From Nocardia stercoris (GTDB taxonomy: Bacteria > Actinomycetota > Actinomycetes > Mycobacteriales > Mycobacteriaceae): DNA of 64,000 bases. Where the stretch lies: NCBI RefSeq assembly GCF_003696265.1, contig NZ_RFFH01000012.1, positions 78,895 through 142,894 of the forward strand, given 5' to 3'. Under the pieces are notes generated by a model. That model saw only the letters and a list, made by a program, of their open reading frames with translations. It was not told the DNA's origin and made no database searches. The stretch's first letter is position 1; each line of letters begins with the position of its first letter. Position numbers and translations under genes: made by a program. This document shows positions 1 to 8,528 of the stretch, piece after piece.

Positions 1-786
1 GTCCACGAGATCCGCGGCCGCGTCGAGCGCGACGAGCGCGTCCTGGTCACCACCCTCACCAAGAAGATGGCCGAGGACCTCACCGACTATCTGCTCGGCC
101 TCGGTGTGCGGGTGCGCTACCTGCACTCCGAGATCGACACCCTGCGCCGGGTGGAGTTGCTGCGCCAGCTACGCCTGGGCGAGTACGACGTGCTGGTCGG
201 CATCAACCTGCTGCGTGAGGGTCTCGACCTGCCGGAGGTCTCGCTGGTGGCGATCCTCGACGCCGACAAGGAGGGCTTCCTCCGCTCGTCGAAGAGTCTC
301 ATCCAGACCATCGGCCGCGCCGCCCGCAACGTCTCGGGCGAGGTGCATATGTACGCCGACAAGATCACCGACTCGATGCAGCAGGCCATCGACGAGACCG
401 AACGCCGTCGCGCCAAGCAGATCGCCTACAACGAGGAGCGGGGCATCGATCCGCAGCCGCTCCGCAAGAAGATTGCCGACATCCTCGACCAGGTCTATCG
501 CGAGGCCGAGGAGACCGAGGTCGAGGTCGGCGGCTCGGGCCGCAACGCCAGCCGCGGCCGCCGCGCCCAAGGTGAGCCGGGCCGCGCGGTCAGCGCCGGT
601 GTCTACGAGGGTCGCGACGTGAAGAACATGCCGCGGGCCGAGCTGGCCGACCTGATCAAGGAGATGACCGATCAGATGATGAACGCGGCCCGCGAGCTGC
701 AGTTCGAGCTGGCCGGCCGCCTCCGCGACGAGATCGCCGACCTCAAGAAGGAGCTGCGGGGGATGGACGCGGCCGGGCTGAGCTGA
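1..786 (+). CDS. uvrB: UvrABC system protein B, C-terminal part (5' end outside the window)
   Basis: This is the C-terminal part of the nucleotide excision repair helicase UvrB, which receives damaged DNA from UvrA, opens the strands and recruits UvrC. The frame is open from base 1. Visible features are helicase domain 2 with the segment VGINLLREGLDLPEVSLVAI, the QTIGRAARN motif VI, and a UVR domain at the extreme C-terminus (LIKEMTDQMMNAARELQFELA, split here as LIKEMTDQMM then NAARELQFELA) that contacts UvrC. The Walker A half lies upstream of the window. The gene ends with TGA at 784-786. With uvrA at 10.8 kb it reproduces the uvrB-uvrA neighbourhood of mycobacteria. Identity is certain; only the start is unseen. 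Confidence 0.98.
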   Translation, partial: VHEIRGRVERDERVLVTTLTKKMAEDLTDYLLGLGVRVRYLHSEIDTLRRVELLRQLRLGEYDVLVGINLLREGLDLPEVSLVAILDADKEGFLRSSKSLIQTIGRAARNVSGEVHMYADKITDSMQQAIDETERRRAKQIAYNEERGIDPQPLRKKIADILDQVYREAEETEVEVGGSGRNASRGRRAQGEPGRAVSAGVYEGRDVKNMPRAELADLIKEMTDQMMNAARELQFELAGRLRDEIADLKKELRGMDAAGLS

Positions 787-875
787 GGTCGGTGGCCGGA
801 TCTGAATGCCCGCCCGATGCGGTGGGCGTTCAGCCGGCTCGGGCCGGGCCGTCATTCGGCGATCTTGCTGTAATA

Positions 876-905
876 GTGAAATTCACACGTTTCTCACAGT
901 AGGCT
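876..905 (+). promoter_or_regulatory. Candidate promoter with GTGAA-A-TTCAC palindrome
   Basis: An 11-bp perfect palindrome (876-886) overlaps the -35 position. A TANNNT-type -10 (TAGGCT, 900-905) follows about 18 bp later. The same arrangement with 23 of 32 matching bases stands before the paralogous downstream gene at 2296-2325, so the element was duplicated with the gene or is kept by selection. The leader to the ATG at 992 would be about 80 nt. Confidence 0.4.
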
Positions 906-991
906 CGAGGCTGATCCGGGGGGACCGACCTCGGTCGAATTGTGTACGCCCAGAAGCGATTACGTCCTGGGCGTCTAGTGAGGGGGATGGG

Positions 992-2182
992 ATGAGAACC
1001 GTTCGCAAGCTGACCATGGCCGTGGCTCTGGCGGTGGCCGCAGTGCAGAGTGTGGCAACCACCGCGCACGCGGATACCGCCAGCGCGGCCCAGACCATGC
1101 AGAGCGCTGCCCAGCAGGGCGTCTCGGATGGTTACCCGGGGGTCATCGCCCTGATCAGCGATGGTGTCAGTGGTCAGTACGTCAGCGCGGGTACCGGCAA
1201 CCTCGGCACCAAGACGCCGATCGATCCGACCGCGAAGTTCCGGATCGGCAGCAACACCAAGAACTTCACCGCCACGGTCATCCTGCAGCTGGAGGCCGAG
1301 GGCAAGCTGTCGATCAACGACACGGTCGCCAAGTGGTTGCCGAACGCGATCCCCACATCGTCCGGCTACGACGGCAGCAAGGTCACGCTGCGTGAGCTGA
1401 TGAACCACACCTCCGGGCTGCCGAACTACTTCGCCCAGCTGTCGGATATGACCGGGAGCAACGCCACCCGGGTCATGGCGCCGCAGGACCTGGTCAATTC
1501 CGCCCTGCTGACTCCGCCCGGCACCACACAGCCGGGCGCGGATGCGGCCACCTCCGCGAATCCCCCGGCGACCTGGAACTACATCAACACCGGCTACATC
1601 CTGTTGGGGATGGTCATCCAGAAGATCACCGGTAACGACCCGGCCGTCGAGATCACCAACCGCATCATCAATCCGCTCAATCTGAGCAATACGAGCTTCC
1701 CGACCACGGATCCCAATCTGACCGGGAACTACCTGCACGGATACTGGTACAACCTCATCCCCATCATCAACGTGTACCTCGGGACGACGGATGCGACCGT
1801 CCAGGCCCCGTCGATGTTCTGGACGGCGGGTGCGATGGTGTCCACCCTGCAGGACTTGATGACCTTCACGCAGTCACTCGTCCGGGGCACGTTGCTCCCC
1901 CCGGCGCAGATGGCCGAACTCGAGACAACCGTCCCGATCAGCTCGGCTACCGCCAACCAGTACGGCCTGAGCATTACCCACCTGAAGCTGACCTGCTCGG
2001 GCACCACGAAATGGGTCTGGAGCTTCGGCGGTGACGTTCCCGGCTACAACTCCCGCTGGATGACCAGCGAGGACGGACGCAAGACCATCGCCTACGTCTC
2101 CAACGAGTTCCACAACATCGGAGGGACGACGGGTCAGAAGAACCTCTTGGACAACACCATGAATGCGATGTGTGCGCTGTAG
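992..2182 (+). CDS. Secreted serine hydrolase, class C beta-lactamase / DD-peptidase family
   Basis: A 396-residue exported serine hydrolase of the beta-lactamase/D-alanyl-D-alanine carboxypeptidase superfamily. An N-terminal signal peptide (basic MRTVRK, hydrophobic core, AHA-type cleavage near residue 28) sends it out of the cell. The catalytic SxxK motif is S87-N-T-K90 and the Y-x-N motif is Y197-I-N199. The usual third box (HxG/KTG) is represented only by GGDVPGY at 346-352, so the His or Lys of classical enzymes seems absent. That argues for an esterase or peptidase-like activity over true beta-lactam resistance. I chose the ATG at 992 because it gives a proper signal peptide and matches the paralogue; a longer open frame upstream from 806 has no signal. 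Its tandem partner is at 2409. Confidence 0.85.
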   Translation: MRTVRKLTMAVALAVAAVQSVATTAHADTASAAQTMQSAAQQGVSDGYPGVIALISDGVSGQYVSAGTGNLGTKTPIDPTAKFRIGSNTKNFTATVILQLEAEGKLSINDTVAKWLPNAIPTSSGYDGSKVTLRELMNHTSGLPNYFAQLSDMTGSNATRVMAPQDLVNSALLTPPGTTQPGADAATSANPPATWNYINTGYILLGMVIQKITGNDPAVEITNRIINPLNLSNTSFPTTDPNLTGNYLHGYWYNLIPIINVYLGTTDATVQAPSMFWTAGAMVSTLQDLMTFTQSLVRGTLLPPAQMAELETTVPISSATANQYGLSITHLKLTCSGTTKWVWSFGGDVPGYNSRWMTSEDGRKTIAYVSNEFHNIGGTTGQKNLLDNTMNAMCAL

Positions 2183-2198
2183 CCGGTTCGGCACGGGT

Positions 2199-2259
2199 GG
2201 GGTGAGCCTCGACGTGAGCGAGTCGTGCCCGGCGCGAACTCTCCGCAGCGGCTCACCCC
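2199..2259 (+). terminator. Possible long-loop hairpin after the first serine hydrolase
   Basis: Ten-base perfect arms (GGGGTGAGCC at 2199-2208 and its complement at 2250-2259) enclose a 41-base loop just after the stop at 2182. The long loop and lack of a T-run make terminator function uncertain. Confidence 0.25.
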
Positions 2260-2295
2260 GCATCGCACCCTGACCGGTGGTTAATCATCGGTAAA

Positions 2296-2325
2296 GTGAA
2301 GTTCAAGCATTTCGCATTTTAGGAT
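2296..2325 (+). promoter_or_regulatory. Second copy of the serine hydrolase promoter element
   Basis: GTGAA-G-TTCAA at 2296-2306 followed by TAGGAT at 2320-2325, with the same spacing as the copy at 876-905. The second half-site has lost symmetry at its last base. The leader to the ATG at 2409 would be about 80 nt, as for the first copy. Confidence 0.4.
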
Positions 2326-2408
2326 CGGAACCGTTTCGGCGCGAACATTTTTCGCCCGGGGGGCTTATCCGGCGGCTGTCAGCGCCGGTTCCGATTTCGA
2401 GGATGTAC

Positions 2409-3602
2409 ATGCGAACCCTTCGCACAATGACCCTGGCTGCCGTGGCGATGGCCCTGATTCCCGGTGCGACGACCGCCGCGCACGGGGATGTCGCCGGCGC
2501 CGCCCAGATCATGCAGGGCGCGGAACAGCAGGGTCTCAGTGCCGGTTACCCCGGCGTCGCCGCGCTCGTCACCGACGGTGTCAGTGGCCAGTACACGATC
2601 GCCGGCACCGGCAACCTCGGCACGCATGCTCCGATCGATCCGACCGCGCAGTTCCGGATCGGCAGTATCACCAAGCAGTTCACCATCACGGTCGTGCTGC
2701 AGTTGGAGGCCGAGGGCAAGCTGTCGATGGACGACACCGTCGCCAAGTGGCTGCCGAACGCCATCCCGGCCTCGACCGGTTACGACGGCAGCAAGGTCAC
2801 CCTGCGGGAGCTGGCCAACCAGACATCCGGCCTGCCGGACTACGCCTTCGGGTATCCGGATGTGACCGGCGCGAACGCCACCCGGGTGATGGCGCCGCAG
2901 GACCTGGTCAACTCCGCGCTGCTCACCCATCCGGGAACCGTGCAGCCGGGGGAGAACACGCCGACTACCGCCGATCCGCCGGCGCCCTATCGCTATATCA
3001 ACACCGGCTACATCCTGCTGGGCATGGTGATCCAGAAGATCACCGGCAACGACCCGGGCCTGGAGATCAAGAACCGGATCATCACTGCGCTCAACCTGAC
3101 CGGAACCAGTTTCCCCACCACCGATCCCAACCTGTACGGCAACTACATCCACGGGTACTACTTCACCGTCGTCGCGGGCTTCAACCTCGGGACCGTGGAA
3201 GTGTCGGTTCAGGCGCCGTCGATGCTGTGGACGGCCGGTGCGATGGTGTCCACGCTGCAGGACCTGATGACCTTCACTCAATCGCTGATCCAGGGCCGGC
3301 TGCTGCCCGCGGCGCAGATGACCGAACTCGAGACCACCGTCCCCATCGACCCCAGCGGTCAGACCACCGGCAACCGCTTCGGCCTGGGCGTCGTGCACTA
3401 CCCGTTGAACTGCTCGGGCACCACGAAGTGGGTCTGGGGTATGGGCGGTGACACCCTGGGCTACAACTCCCGCTGGATGGTCAGCGAGGACGGTCACAAG
3501 TCTGTCGTCTACACGTCGAACGAGTATCACGGTACGGGGGATCTGCCCGGTGCCAACGCCCTCGTGACCGGCATCCACAGCGCGATGTGCGCGCTACCGT
3601 AA
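2409..3602 (+). CDS. Secreted serine hydrolase, tandem paralogue
   Basis: A 397-residue paralogue of the gene at 992, alignable over its whole length with few gaps. It has a signal peptide (MRTLRT, hydrophobic stretch, AHG near residue 26), SxxK as S86-I-T-K89, a Y-I-N motif in RYINTGYILLG, and the same unusual third box (GGDTLGY). Two in-frame ATGs lie 6 bases apart at 2403 and 2409. The GAGG at 2399-2402 abuts the first and sits 6 bases from the second, and the second also matches the paralogue's start, so I use 2409. A strong hairpin terminator follows. Being exported, it probably acts on the cell wall or on extracellular esters; the substrate cannot be read from sequence. Confidence 0.85.
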   Translation: MRTLRTMTLAAVAMALIPGATTAAHGDVAGAAQIMQGAEQQGLSAGYPGVAALVTDGVSGQYTIAGTGNLGTHAPIDPTAQFRIGSITKQFTITVVLQLEAEGKLSMDDTVAKWLPNAIPASTGYDGSKVTLRELANQTSGLPDYAFGYPDVTGANATRVMAPQDLVNSALLTHPGTVQPGENTPTTADPPAPYRYINTGYILLGMVIQKITGNDPGLEIKNRIITALNLTGTSFPTTDPNLYGNYIHGYYFTVVAGFNLGTVEVSVQAPSMLWTAGAMVSTLQDLMTFTQSLIQGRLLPAAQMTELETTVPIDPSGQTTGNRFGLGVVHYPLNCSGTTKWVWGMGGDTLGYNSRWMVSEDGHKSVVYTSNEYHGTGDLPGANALVTGIHSAMCALP

Positions 3603-3617
3603 TCGGGTGATCGACCT

Positions 3618-3652
3618 GTGGGCGCTACCGGTACCCCGCCGGTAGCGCCCAC
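3618..3652. terminator. Bidirectional hairpin terminator
   Basis: A 14-bp perfect stem (3618-3631 with 3639-3652) and a 7-base loop between the convergent serine hydrolase (ends 3602) and VOC gene (ends 3659). It probably serves both. Confidence 0.75.
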
Positions 3653-3658
3653 GCGCGT

Positions 3659-4132
3659 TCACGACGCCTGGCTCACCATCCATTCGTTCACCCGGCGTTC
3701 GGCCTCCTCGCGTGAGACGTCCTCGACCCGCGTCATCACCACCCACCGGTGCCCGAACGGGTCCATGACCAGGCCGTAGCGGTCGCCGGTCACGAAGGTC
3801 TGCGGTTCCTCGGTGCGGCGGGCGCCGTGGGCGCGGGCGGCCGCGACGACGGCGTCGGTGTCAGTGCAGTAGTGCACGATGCTGGTATGTACCCAGTCGT
3901 CGGCGGGAGCCAGCACACCGTGGTCGGGCAGCGGCATGCCGAGTTGGATGGTGGAGTCGCCGATCGCGAGTTCGGCGTGCACGGCCTGCCCGTCGGGGCC
4001 GTCGTTGCGGCTGAGCACCTTCGCGCCGAAGACCGCGGCATAGAAATCGATGGCGGCGTTGGCGTCGGGGACCGCGAGGAAACAGGTGATCGAGTGGTAG
4101 CCGTCGGGGATCGGGTTCACGGTGGATGTCAT
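3659..4132 (-). CDS. VOC-superfamily (PhnB/glyoxalase-like) protein
   Basis: A 157-residue single-domain protein of the vicinal oxygen chelate fold, PhnB-like branch. Family hallmarks are SITCFLAVPDANAAIDFY near the N-terminus, HAELAIGDSTIQL in the middle, and GDRYGLVMDPFGHRWVVMT near the end. Such proteins may bind a metal and act as small-molecule lyases, dioxygenases or resistance proteins; many have no known substrate. The ATG at 4132 has GGTGAG 4 bases upstream; the longer frame upstream is low-complexity proline-rich shadow. It is divergent from the AraC-type regulator at 4210 with a 77-bp gap, so the regulator may control both. Confidence 0.85.
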   Translation of the reverse strand: MTSTVNPIPDGYHSITCFLAVPDANAAIDFYAAVFGAKVLSRNDGPDGQAVHAELAIGDSTIQLGMPLPDHGVLAPADDWVHTSIVHYCTDTDAVVAAARAHGARRTEEPQTFVTGDRYGLVMDPFGHRWVVMTRVEDVSREEAERRVNEWMVSQAS

Positions 4133-4209
4133 GGCTCTCACCCTGCCGAACCGCGGCGGCGGGGTCTTGGAAGAACGCGACAGTGCGGGACGGGGAAGGG
4201 GTGGCGGCG

Positions 4210-5115
4210 GTGACGCAGGCGGATGACCGGTCGAAAGCGGCAGCGGCACAACCGATCCGGGTGCCACCGGAGGTGGCCAAGGGGGTCCTGAACCCGGTCG
4301 AGCAGGCTCGTCACCGCACTCTGTCCCGGCTGCCGGCCGGGCCGGACGTCGAGCGGTTCGTCGACTGGTACTGGATCGTGCGCTGGGACCTGCGCGGCCG
4401 CCCGGCCTATGTCGCGGAGGTGTTGCCGTTTCCCGCAGTTCATCTCACCTTCGAGCGAAGCCACACGCGCACAGGTGGTTTCGTGACCGGCGTGGTCACC
4501 CGGAAATTCTCGCGGGAGCTGGCGGGGGAGGGCGAGACCTTCGGGGTGAAGTTCCGGCCGGGCGGATTCGGCGCGTTCACCGGCGTGGATGTCGGGGCGT
4601 TGCGCGACCGGGTGCTGCCGCTCGCCGAAATCCTGCCGGAGGCAGCGGATCTCACCGATCGGGTGCTGGCGGCGGACACCGACGTACAGCGGCGGGAGCT
4701 GGTGGAGGCCCGGCTGGCGGGACCGGCCCGGGCCGCCGCCGACGACGAGGCCTACCGTTCGGTGTTGTCCGTGGTCGCGGCGATGGCCGACGACCGGGAT
4801 CTCACCCGGGTCGACCAGGTCACCGAACGGTTCGGCATCCCGATCCGTACCCTGCAGCGGCTGTTCCGCCGTTATGTCGGCGTCGGCCCGAAATGGGTGC
4901 TGCGCCGATATCGCCTGCTCGACGGCGCTCAGTTGCTGGCCGCCGGGCGGACCGCGGATCTCGCGACGCTGGCGCTGGAACTCGGTTATTTCGATCAGGC
5001 GCATTTTTCGCGGGAGTTCGCCCGCGAGATCGGTACCGCGCCGCTGGAATATGCTCGGACCGCCGAGAGCGCCGCGTCCGGTAGTGCGGGTGGCTCGGCG
5101 TCGTCGGCCCTGTGA
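4210..5115 (+). CDS. AraC-family transcriptional regulator
   Basis: A 301-residue regulator with an N-terminal ligand or sensor region (about residues 25-165) and a C-terminal AraC double helix-turn-helix. The second half shows the expected pattern: VTERFGIPIRTLQRLFRRYV as first recognition region and LALELGYFDQAHFSREFAR as second. The N-terminal part, with DWYWIVRWDLRGRPAYVAEVL and FGVKFRPGGFGAF, is the type seen in many actinobacterial AraC proteins with a DUF6597-like sensor. GTG at 4210 is chosen because GGGAAGGG ends 9 bases before it; the GTG at 4201 would abut the ribosome site. It shares a 77-bp divergent region with the VOC gene, its most likely target. Confidence 0.85.
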   Translation: MTQADDRSKAAAAQPIRVPPEVAKGVLNPVEQARHRTLSRLPAGPDVERFVDWYWIVRWDLRGRPAYVAEVLPFPAVHLTFERSHTRTGGFVTGVVTRKFSRELAGEGETFGVKFRPGGFGAFTGVDVGALRDRVLPLAEILPEAADLTDRVLAADTDVQRRELVEARLAGPARAAADDEAYRSVLSVVAAMADDRDLTRVDQVTERFGIPIRTLQRLFRRYVGVGPKWVLRRYRLLDGAQLLAAGRTADLATLALELGYFDQAHFSREFAREIGTAPLEYARTAESAASGSAGGSASSAL

Positions 5116-5382
5116 CGAAAATCCCAGGGCGGCAATATGGTTAGCGCTGTGGTGAACATCGCGCCCGGACCTGCGCCGAGGGTGAGGCAGCGGATGACCT
5201 GCGAACCCCGCGTGAAAATGCGGTGTATTTCACCACGAAGCAGTCGCCGGGAAGTTGTGATGTGTTGCAGTTTCAGATTTTTCCGGGCTGAGTGGATATA
5301 TGGTCGTTCGCAGTTGCCGTCCGGCGCCGTGCGGTGTCCAGCTGCCGCGCCGGGTAACCCCTACTGCACGCTTGGAGGAGAG

Positions 5383-5835
5383 ATGACCGCCTACCGGACT
5401 GTAGTCGTCGGTACCGATGGCTCGGACTCGTCGTATGTCGCCGTGGCGAAGGCCGCGGCTCTCGCGGCCGCCGCCGGTGCGACGCTGTACATCGCCTGCG
5501 CCTACTACCCGACCGACGACCGCGACGTCGCGGCCGCCGCCGACGTCCTCAAGGAGGACGCCTACCAGGTGCGCGGCTCCGCGCCGACCACCGACATCCT
5601 GCGCACCGCCACCGAGCGCGCGACCGCCGCGGGCGCGACCGACATCGTGGACCGGGCCATCGTCGGCGAGCCCGTCGACTCCCTGCTCGCCCTGGTCCAG
5701 GAGGTCGAAGCCGACCTGCTGGTCGTCGGTAACCGGGGTCTGAACACGCTGGCCGGCCGTCTGCTCGGCTCGGTCCCCTCCGACGTGGCCCGCAAGTCGA
5801 CCTCGGACGTGCTGATCGTGCACACCGTGCGCTGA
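5383..5835 (+). CDS. Universal stress protein, UspA family
   Basis: A 150-residue single-domain UspA-fold protein. The start VVVGTDGSDSS and the ATP-binding signature G-2x-G-9x-G-S (VVGNRGLNTLAGRLLGSVPS) are intact, so it belongs to the nucleotide-binding class; such proteins also bind cAMP in mycobacteria. GGAGGAG just before the ATG supports the start. The corresponding M. tuberculosis position between uvrB and uvrA also holds a single-domain universal stress protein gene (Rv1636). A perfect terminator hairpin follows 15 bases after the stop. The 267 bases before it contain no gene; they hold an inverted repeat GTGAAA-N10-TTTCAC at 5212-5233. Confidence 0.92.
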   Translation: MTAYRTVVVGTDGSDSSYVAVAKAAALAAAAGATLYIACAYYPTDDRDVAAAADVLKEDAYQVRGSAPTTDILRTATERATAAGATDIVDRAIVGEPVDSLLALVQEVEADLLVVGNRGLNTLAGRLLGSVPSDVARKSTSDVLIVHTVR

Positions 5836-5850
5836 TTCGTCCCGATCGCA

Positions 5851-5884
5851 ACAGCCCCGGCGTCGTCCCCGACGCCGGGGCTGT
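5851..5884 (+). terminator. Strong intrinsic terminator after the universal stress gene
   Basis: A 15-bp perfect stem (5851-5865 with 5870-5884) and a 4-base loop 15 bases after the stop codon. There is no T-run, which is usual for actinobacterial terminators. Confidence 0.85.
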
Positions 5885-5936
5885 GCTGTATCCGGAACCC
5901 GCCCGCGGCGGAGGGAACCCGTTGTGCAGCAGCGTG

Positions 5937-6099
5937 AATCTGCGGCGTGGCACGCGGAATCTGCGGCGTGGCACGCGGAATCTGCGGCGCGGGACGCCGA
6001 ATCTGCGGCGCGGGACGCCGAATCTGCGGCGCGGGACGCCGAACCTGCGGCGTGGCACGCCGAACCTGCGGGACGCCGAACCTGCGGCGCGGCTGAGCG
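5937..6099. repeat. 21-bp minisatellite, about 8 units
   Basis: Tandem units of 21 bp begin AATCTGCGGCG or AACCTGCGGCG. Units 1-2 are identical to each other, units 3-5 are identical to each other, and units 6-8 diverge. Unit 7 (6063-6078) is only 16 bp, a 5-bp deletion that would break any reading frame crossing the array. The array therefore looks non-coding even though open frames cross most of it. It lies between the universal stress gene and the convergent HelD-like gene. Confidence 0.9.
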
Positions 6100-6166
6100 A
6101 ACCCGGTGCGCGGCAGTCAGGACTCGCGGCTCTATGACGGCTCGCGGACGGCTCCCGCGCCCTTGG

Positions 6167-8479
6167 CTAGGCCCTGTCCAGTGCGCGCAGCACCGGCGGA
6201 AGCTCCCCGGAGAACACGACAGCCAGCCGCTGCGTCGCCCGGGTGAGCGCCACGTACAAGTCGTTCATCCCGCGCGGTGATTCGTCCAGCACCGACTGCG
6301 GATCGACCAGGACCACGGTGTCGAATTCCAGCCCCTTGGCGTCGCGGACGGTCAGCACCCGGACGTCGTCGGCGGCCAGATCCCGGTAGTCGTCGAGCAC
6401 CGCCTGCGGCACCAGCACCGCGGTCAGGCCGGGCCGGTCGGCCTCCCGGTCGACCAGCTCCTTCACCGCCGCCGGTCCGGCACCGGGCTCGACCCGGACC
6501 GCCTCCGGCGGGAACCCCGACTCCCGCACCGACCGTGGCGCCGGTGCCAGCGGATCGAGCACCGCCAGCACATCCGCGGCCACCGCCATGATCTCGGCCG
6601 GGGTGCGGTAGTTGACGCTGAGTTCGGTGCGCTTCCAGCGGTTGGCCACATACGGTTCGAGCATCGCCTGCCACGACGAGGCGCCCGCCGGATCACCGGT
6701 CTGCGCCACATCGCCGACCACGGTCACCCAGCGGTTCGGGATCCGCCGCATCACCATGCGCCAGGCCATCTCCGAGAGCTCCTGCGCCTCGTCGACGATC
6801 ACGTGCCCGTAGGTCCAGGTGCGGTCGCCCGCGGCCCGCTCGGCCGTGGTCTGCCGGGTCCGGACCTGCTGTCGTTCGGCCAGCTGCCCGGCGTCGATCA
6901 GGTCGTAGGCCATCAGGATCTCCGGATCCAGATCGTCCTCCAGATCCTGGGGTGCCGACCCGGTCAGGATGTCGAGGGCGTCCTGCGCCTCGGCCAGCTG
7001 GGCCCGCCAGCGCCGCTTGGCGCGGTCGCGTTCCTCGGAGTCGTCGACGCCGAGCAGTTCGGCCAGTTCGTCGAGCAGCGGCGCGTCCGCCGGGCTGAAG
7101 GTGCCGTCGTCCGGGCGATACAGTTCGGCCCGGTCGGCCGGCGACAGGCTGCCCGCCGCGCGGGCCAGCCGGTCCGGGTCGGCCCACAGTCCGGCCAGCA
7201 CCTCCTCGGGTGTGAGGATCGGCCACAGCCGCGCGATGGCCCGCTGGATCCCGGCGTCGGCCCGCATCTCGTCGCGGATCTCGGTGAGATCGGCCTGGCT
7301 GAGCAGGTTTCGGTTGCCGGCCAGGTCCCGGCCCATCACCTGGGCGAACTGGTCGGTGAGCGCGTCGACGACCGACGCGGCGAAGATCGGCCGGGCCAGG
7401 TTGTGCGGCCGGCGCGACGAGCGGGCCCGGCCGCGCGCGCGGGTGACGATCTTGCGGTCCAGGGTCAGGTCGTAGCCGTCGAACCGCAGCGGAATCGGTT
7501 CCGGCGGCACCTGCTGCCAGTCGCGTACCCCGCTCTTGAGCACGTCGAGGATGCTCAGCGCGCCCTTGATCTCGCCGGCGCGCAGCGAATCGGTGCGGGT
7601 CGCGCGCACGCCCGGATACAGGTCGCCGATGGTCGACAGCAGCACCCCGGTCTCACCCAGCGACGGCAGCACCTGCCCGATGTAGTCGAGGAACGTGCTG
7701 TTCGGGCCGATGATCAGCACACCGGCCTTGTCCAGCTGCTGGCGGTAGGTGTACAGCAGGTAGGCGGCGCGGTGCAACGCCACCGCGGTCTTTCCGGTTC
7801 CCGGCCCGCCCTGCACCACCAGCACGCTCTTGTGGTCCGAGCGGATGATCGCGTCCTGCTCGCTCTGGATCGTCTCCACGATGTCGCTCATGTGGCCGGT
7901 GCGGGCGGCGTTCAGCGCGGTCAGCAGGGCGCTCTCGCTGCCCACGCCGCCGTCGTCGGTGACCGCGCCGGCCGCCCGGGCGGCGTCCAGGTCGAGGTAT
8001 TCGTCGGTGACCGCGGTGACGGCCCGGTTCCGGGACCGGATGTGTCGGCGGCGGGTCACGCCGTCGGGCGCGGCTGTGGTGGCGAGATAGAACGGCCGGG
8101 CCAGCGGCGCCCGCCAGTCCAGCAGCAGCGTGGCGTAGTCGTCGTCCTCGTCGAGAATGCCCAGGCGCCCGATGTAGCGGTGCGGTTCGCTGCCGTCGCC
8201 GTCGGCCGTGTCGGCCAGATCGATCCGGCCGAAACACAGGCCGTGTTCGGCGGCGTCGTATTTGGCCAGGTCCTCGTGGTACAGCGTGGTGAACGACTCG
8301 CGTTCGCTGCGTGCCTGCGGTGTGCCGCCGGTCTCCAGCAGCACTGTGCGCAGCCGGTGCTGCGCATAGCTGCGCATCTCGTCCAGACGCTGGTACAGCC
8401 GGGTCAGATGCTGCTGCTCACGACCGATTTCGGTGGCGTCCTCGGTACGGGCGCGGTCCTCGGTCAGGCGGTCGGGCAA
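6167..8479 (-). CDS. HelD-like UvrD/Rep-family ATPase (RNA polymerase recycling factor type)
   Basis: A 770-residue superfamily 1 ATPase of the HelD group, which enters stalled or idle RNA polymerase and uses ATP to release it from nucleic acid. It has a long N-terminal helical arm (residues 1-75), Walker A GGPGTGKT at 224-231, Walker B VDEAQEL from about 562, motif IV-type NYRTPAEI near 623, and C-terminal motifs RDAKGLEFDTVVL and LYVALTRATQRL. Length and arrangement match actinobacterial HelD/HelR. I set the start at TTG 8479 because AAGGAG stands exactly 6 bases upstream; an in-frame GTG at 8506 has no ribosome site. Actinobacterial HelR can protect RNA polymerase from rifamycins, but I see no rifamycin-associated element upstream. 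It follows the ABM gene by 49 bases on the same strand. Confidence 0.88.
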   Translation of the reverse strand: MPDRLTEDRARTEDATEIGREQQHLTRLYQRLDEMRSYAQHRLRTVLLETGGTPQARSERESFTTLYHEDLAKYDAAEHGLCFGRIDLADTADGDGSEPHRYIGRLGILDEDDDYATLLLDWRAPLARPFYLATTAAPDGVTRRRHIRSRNRAVTAVTDEYLDLDAARAAGAVTDDGGVGSESALLTALNAARTGHMSDIVETIQSEQDAIIRSDHKSVLVVQGGPGTGKTAVALHRAAYLLYTYRQQLDKAGVLIIGPNSTFLDYIGQVLPSLGETGVLLSTIGDLYPGVRATRTDSLRAGEIKGALSILDVLKSGVRDWQQVPPEPIPLRFDGYDLTLDRKIVTRARGRARSSRRPHNLARPIFAASVVDALTDQFAQVMGRDLAGNRNLLSQADLTEIRDEMRADAGIQRAIARLWPILTPEEVLAGLWADPDRLARAAGSLSPADRAELYRPDDGTFSPADAPLLDELAELLGVDDSEERDRAKRRWRAQLAEAQDALDILTGSAPQDLEDDLDPEILMAYDLIDAGQLAERQQVRTRQTTAERAAGDRTWTYGHVIVDEAQELSEMAWRMVMRRIPNRWVTVVGDVAQTGDPAGASSWQAMLEPYVANRWKRTELSVNYRTPAEIMAVAADVLAVLDPLAPAPRSVRESGFPPEAVRVEPGAGPAAVKELVDREADRPGLTAVLVPQAVLDDYRDLAADDVRVLTVRDAKGLEFDTVVLVDPQSVLDESPRGMNDLYVALTRATQRLAVVFSGELPPVLRALDRA

Positions 8480-8528
8480 AACTGGCTCCTTGTCACACGG
8501 CGGCACAGAAAGAACAGGGTTGTCGAGT

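Noticed and set aside
5924..6280. Open frame through the 21-bp minisatellite encoding repeats of ESAAWHA type
   Set aside because: The 16-bp unit changes the repeat phase, no ribosome site precedes it, and the frame runs antisense into the HelD-like gene end.
8480..8528. Rifamycin-associated element before the HelD-like gene
   Set aside because: I looked for the known inverted-repeat element upstream of this gene and saw nothing resembling it.
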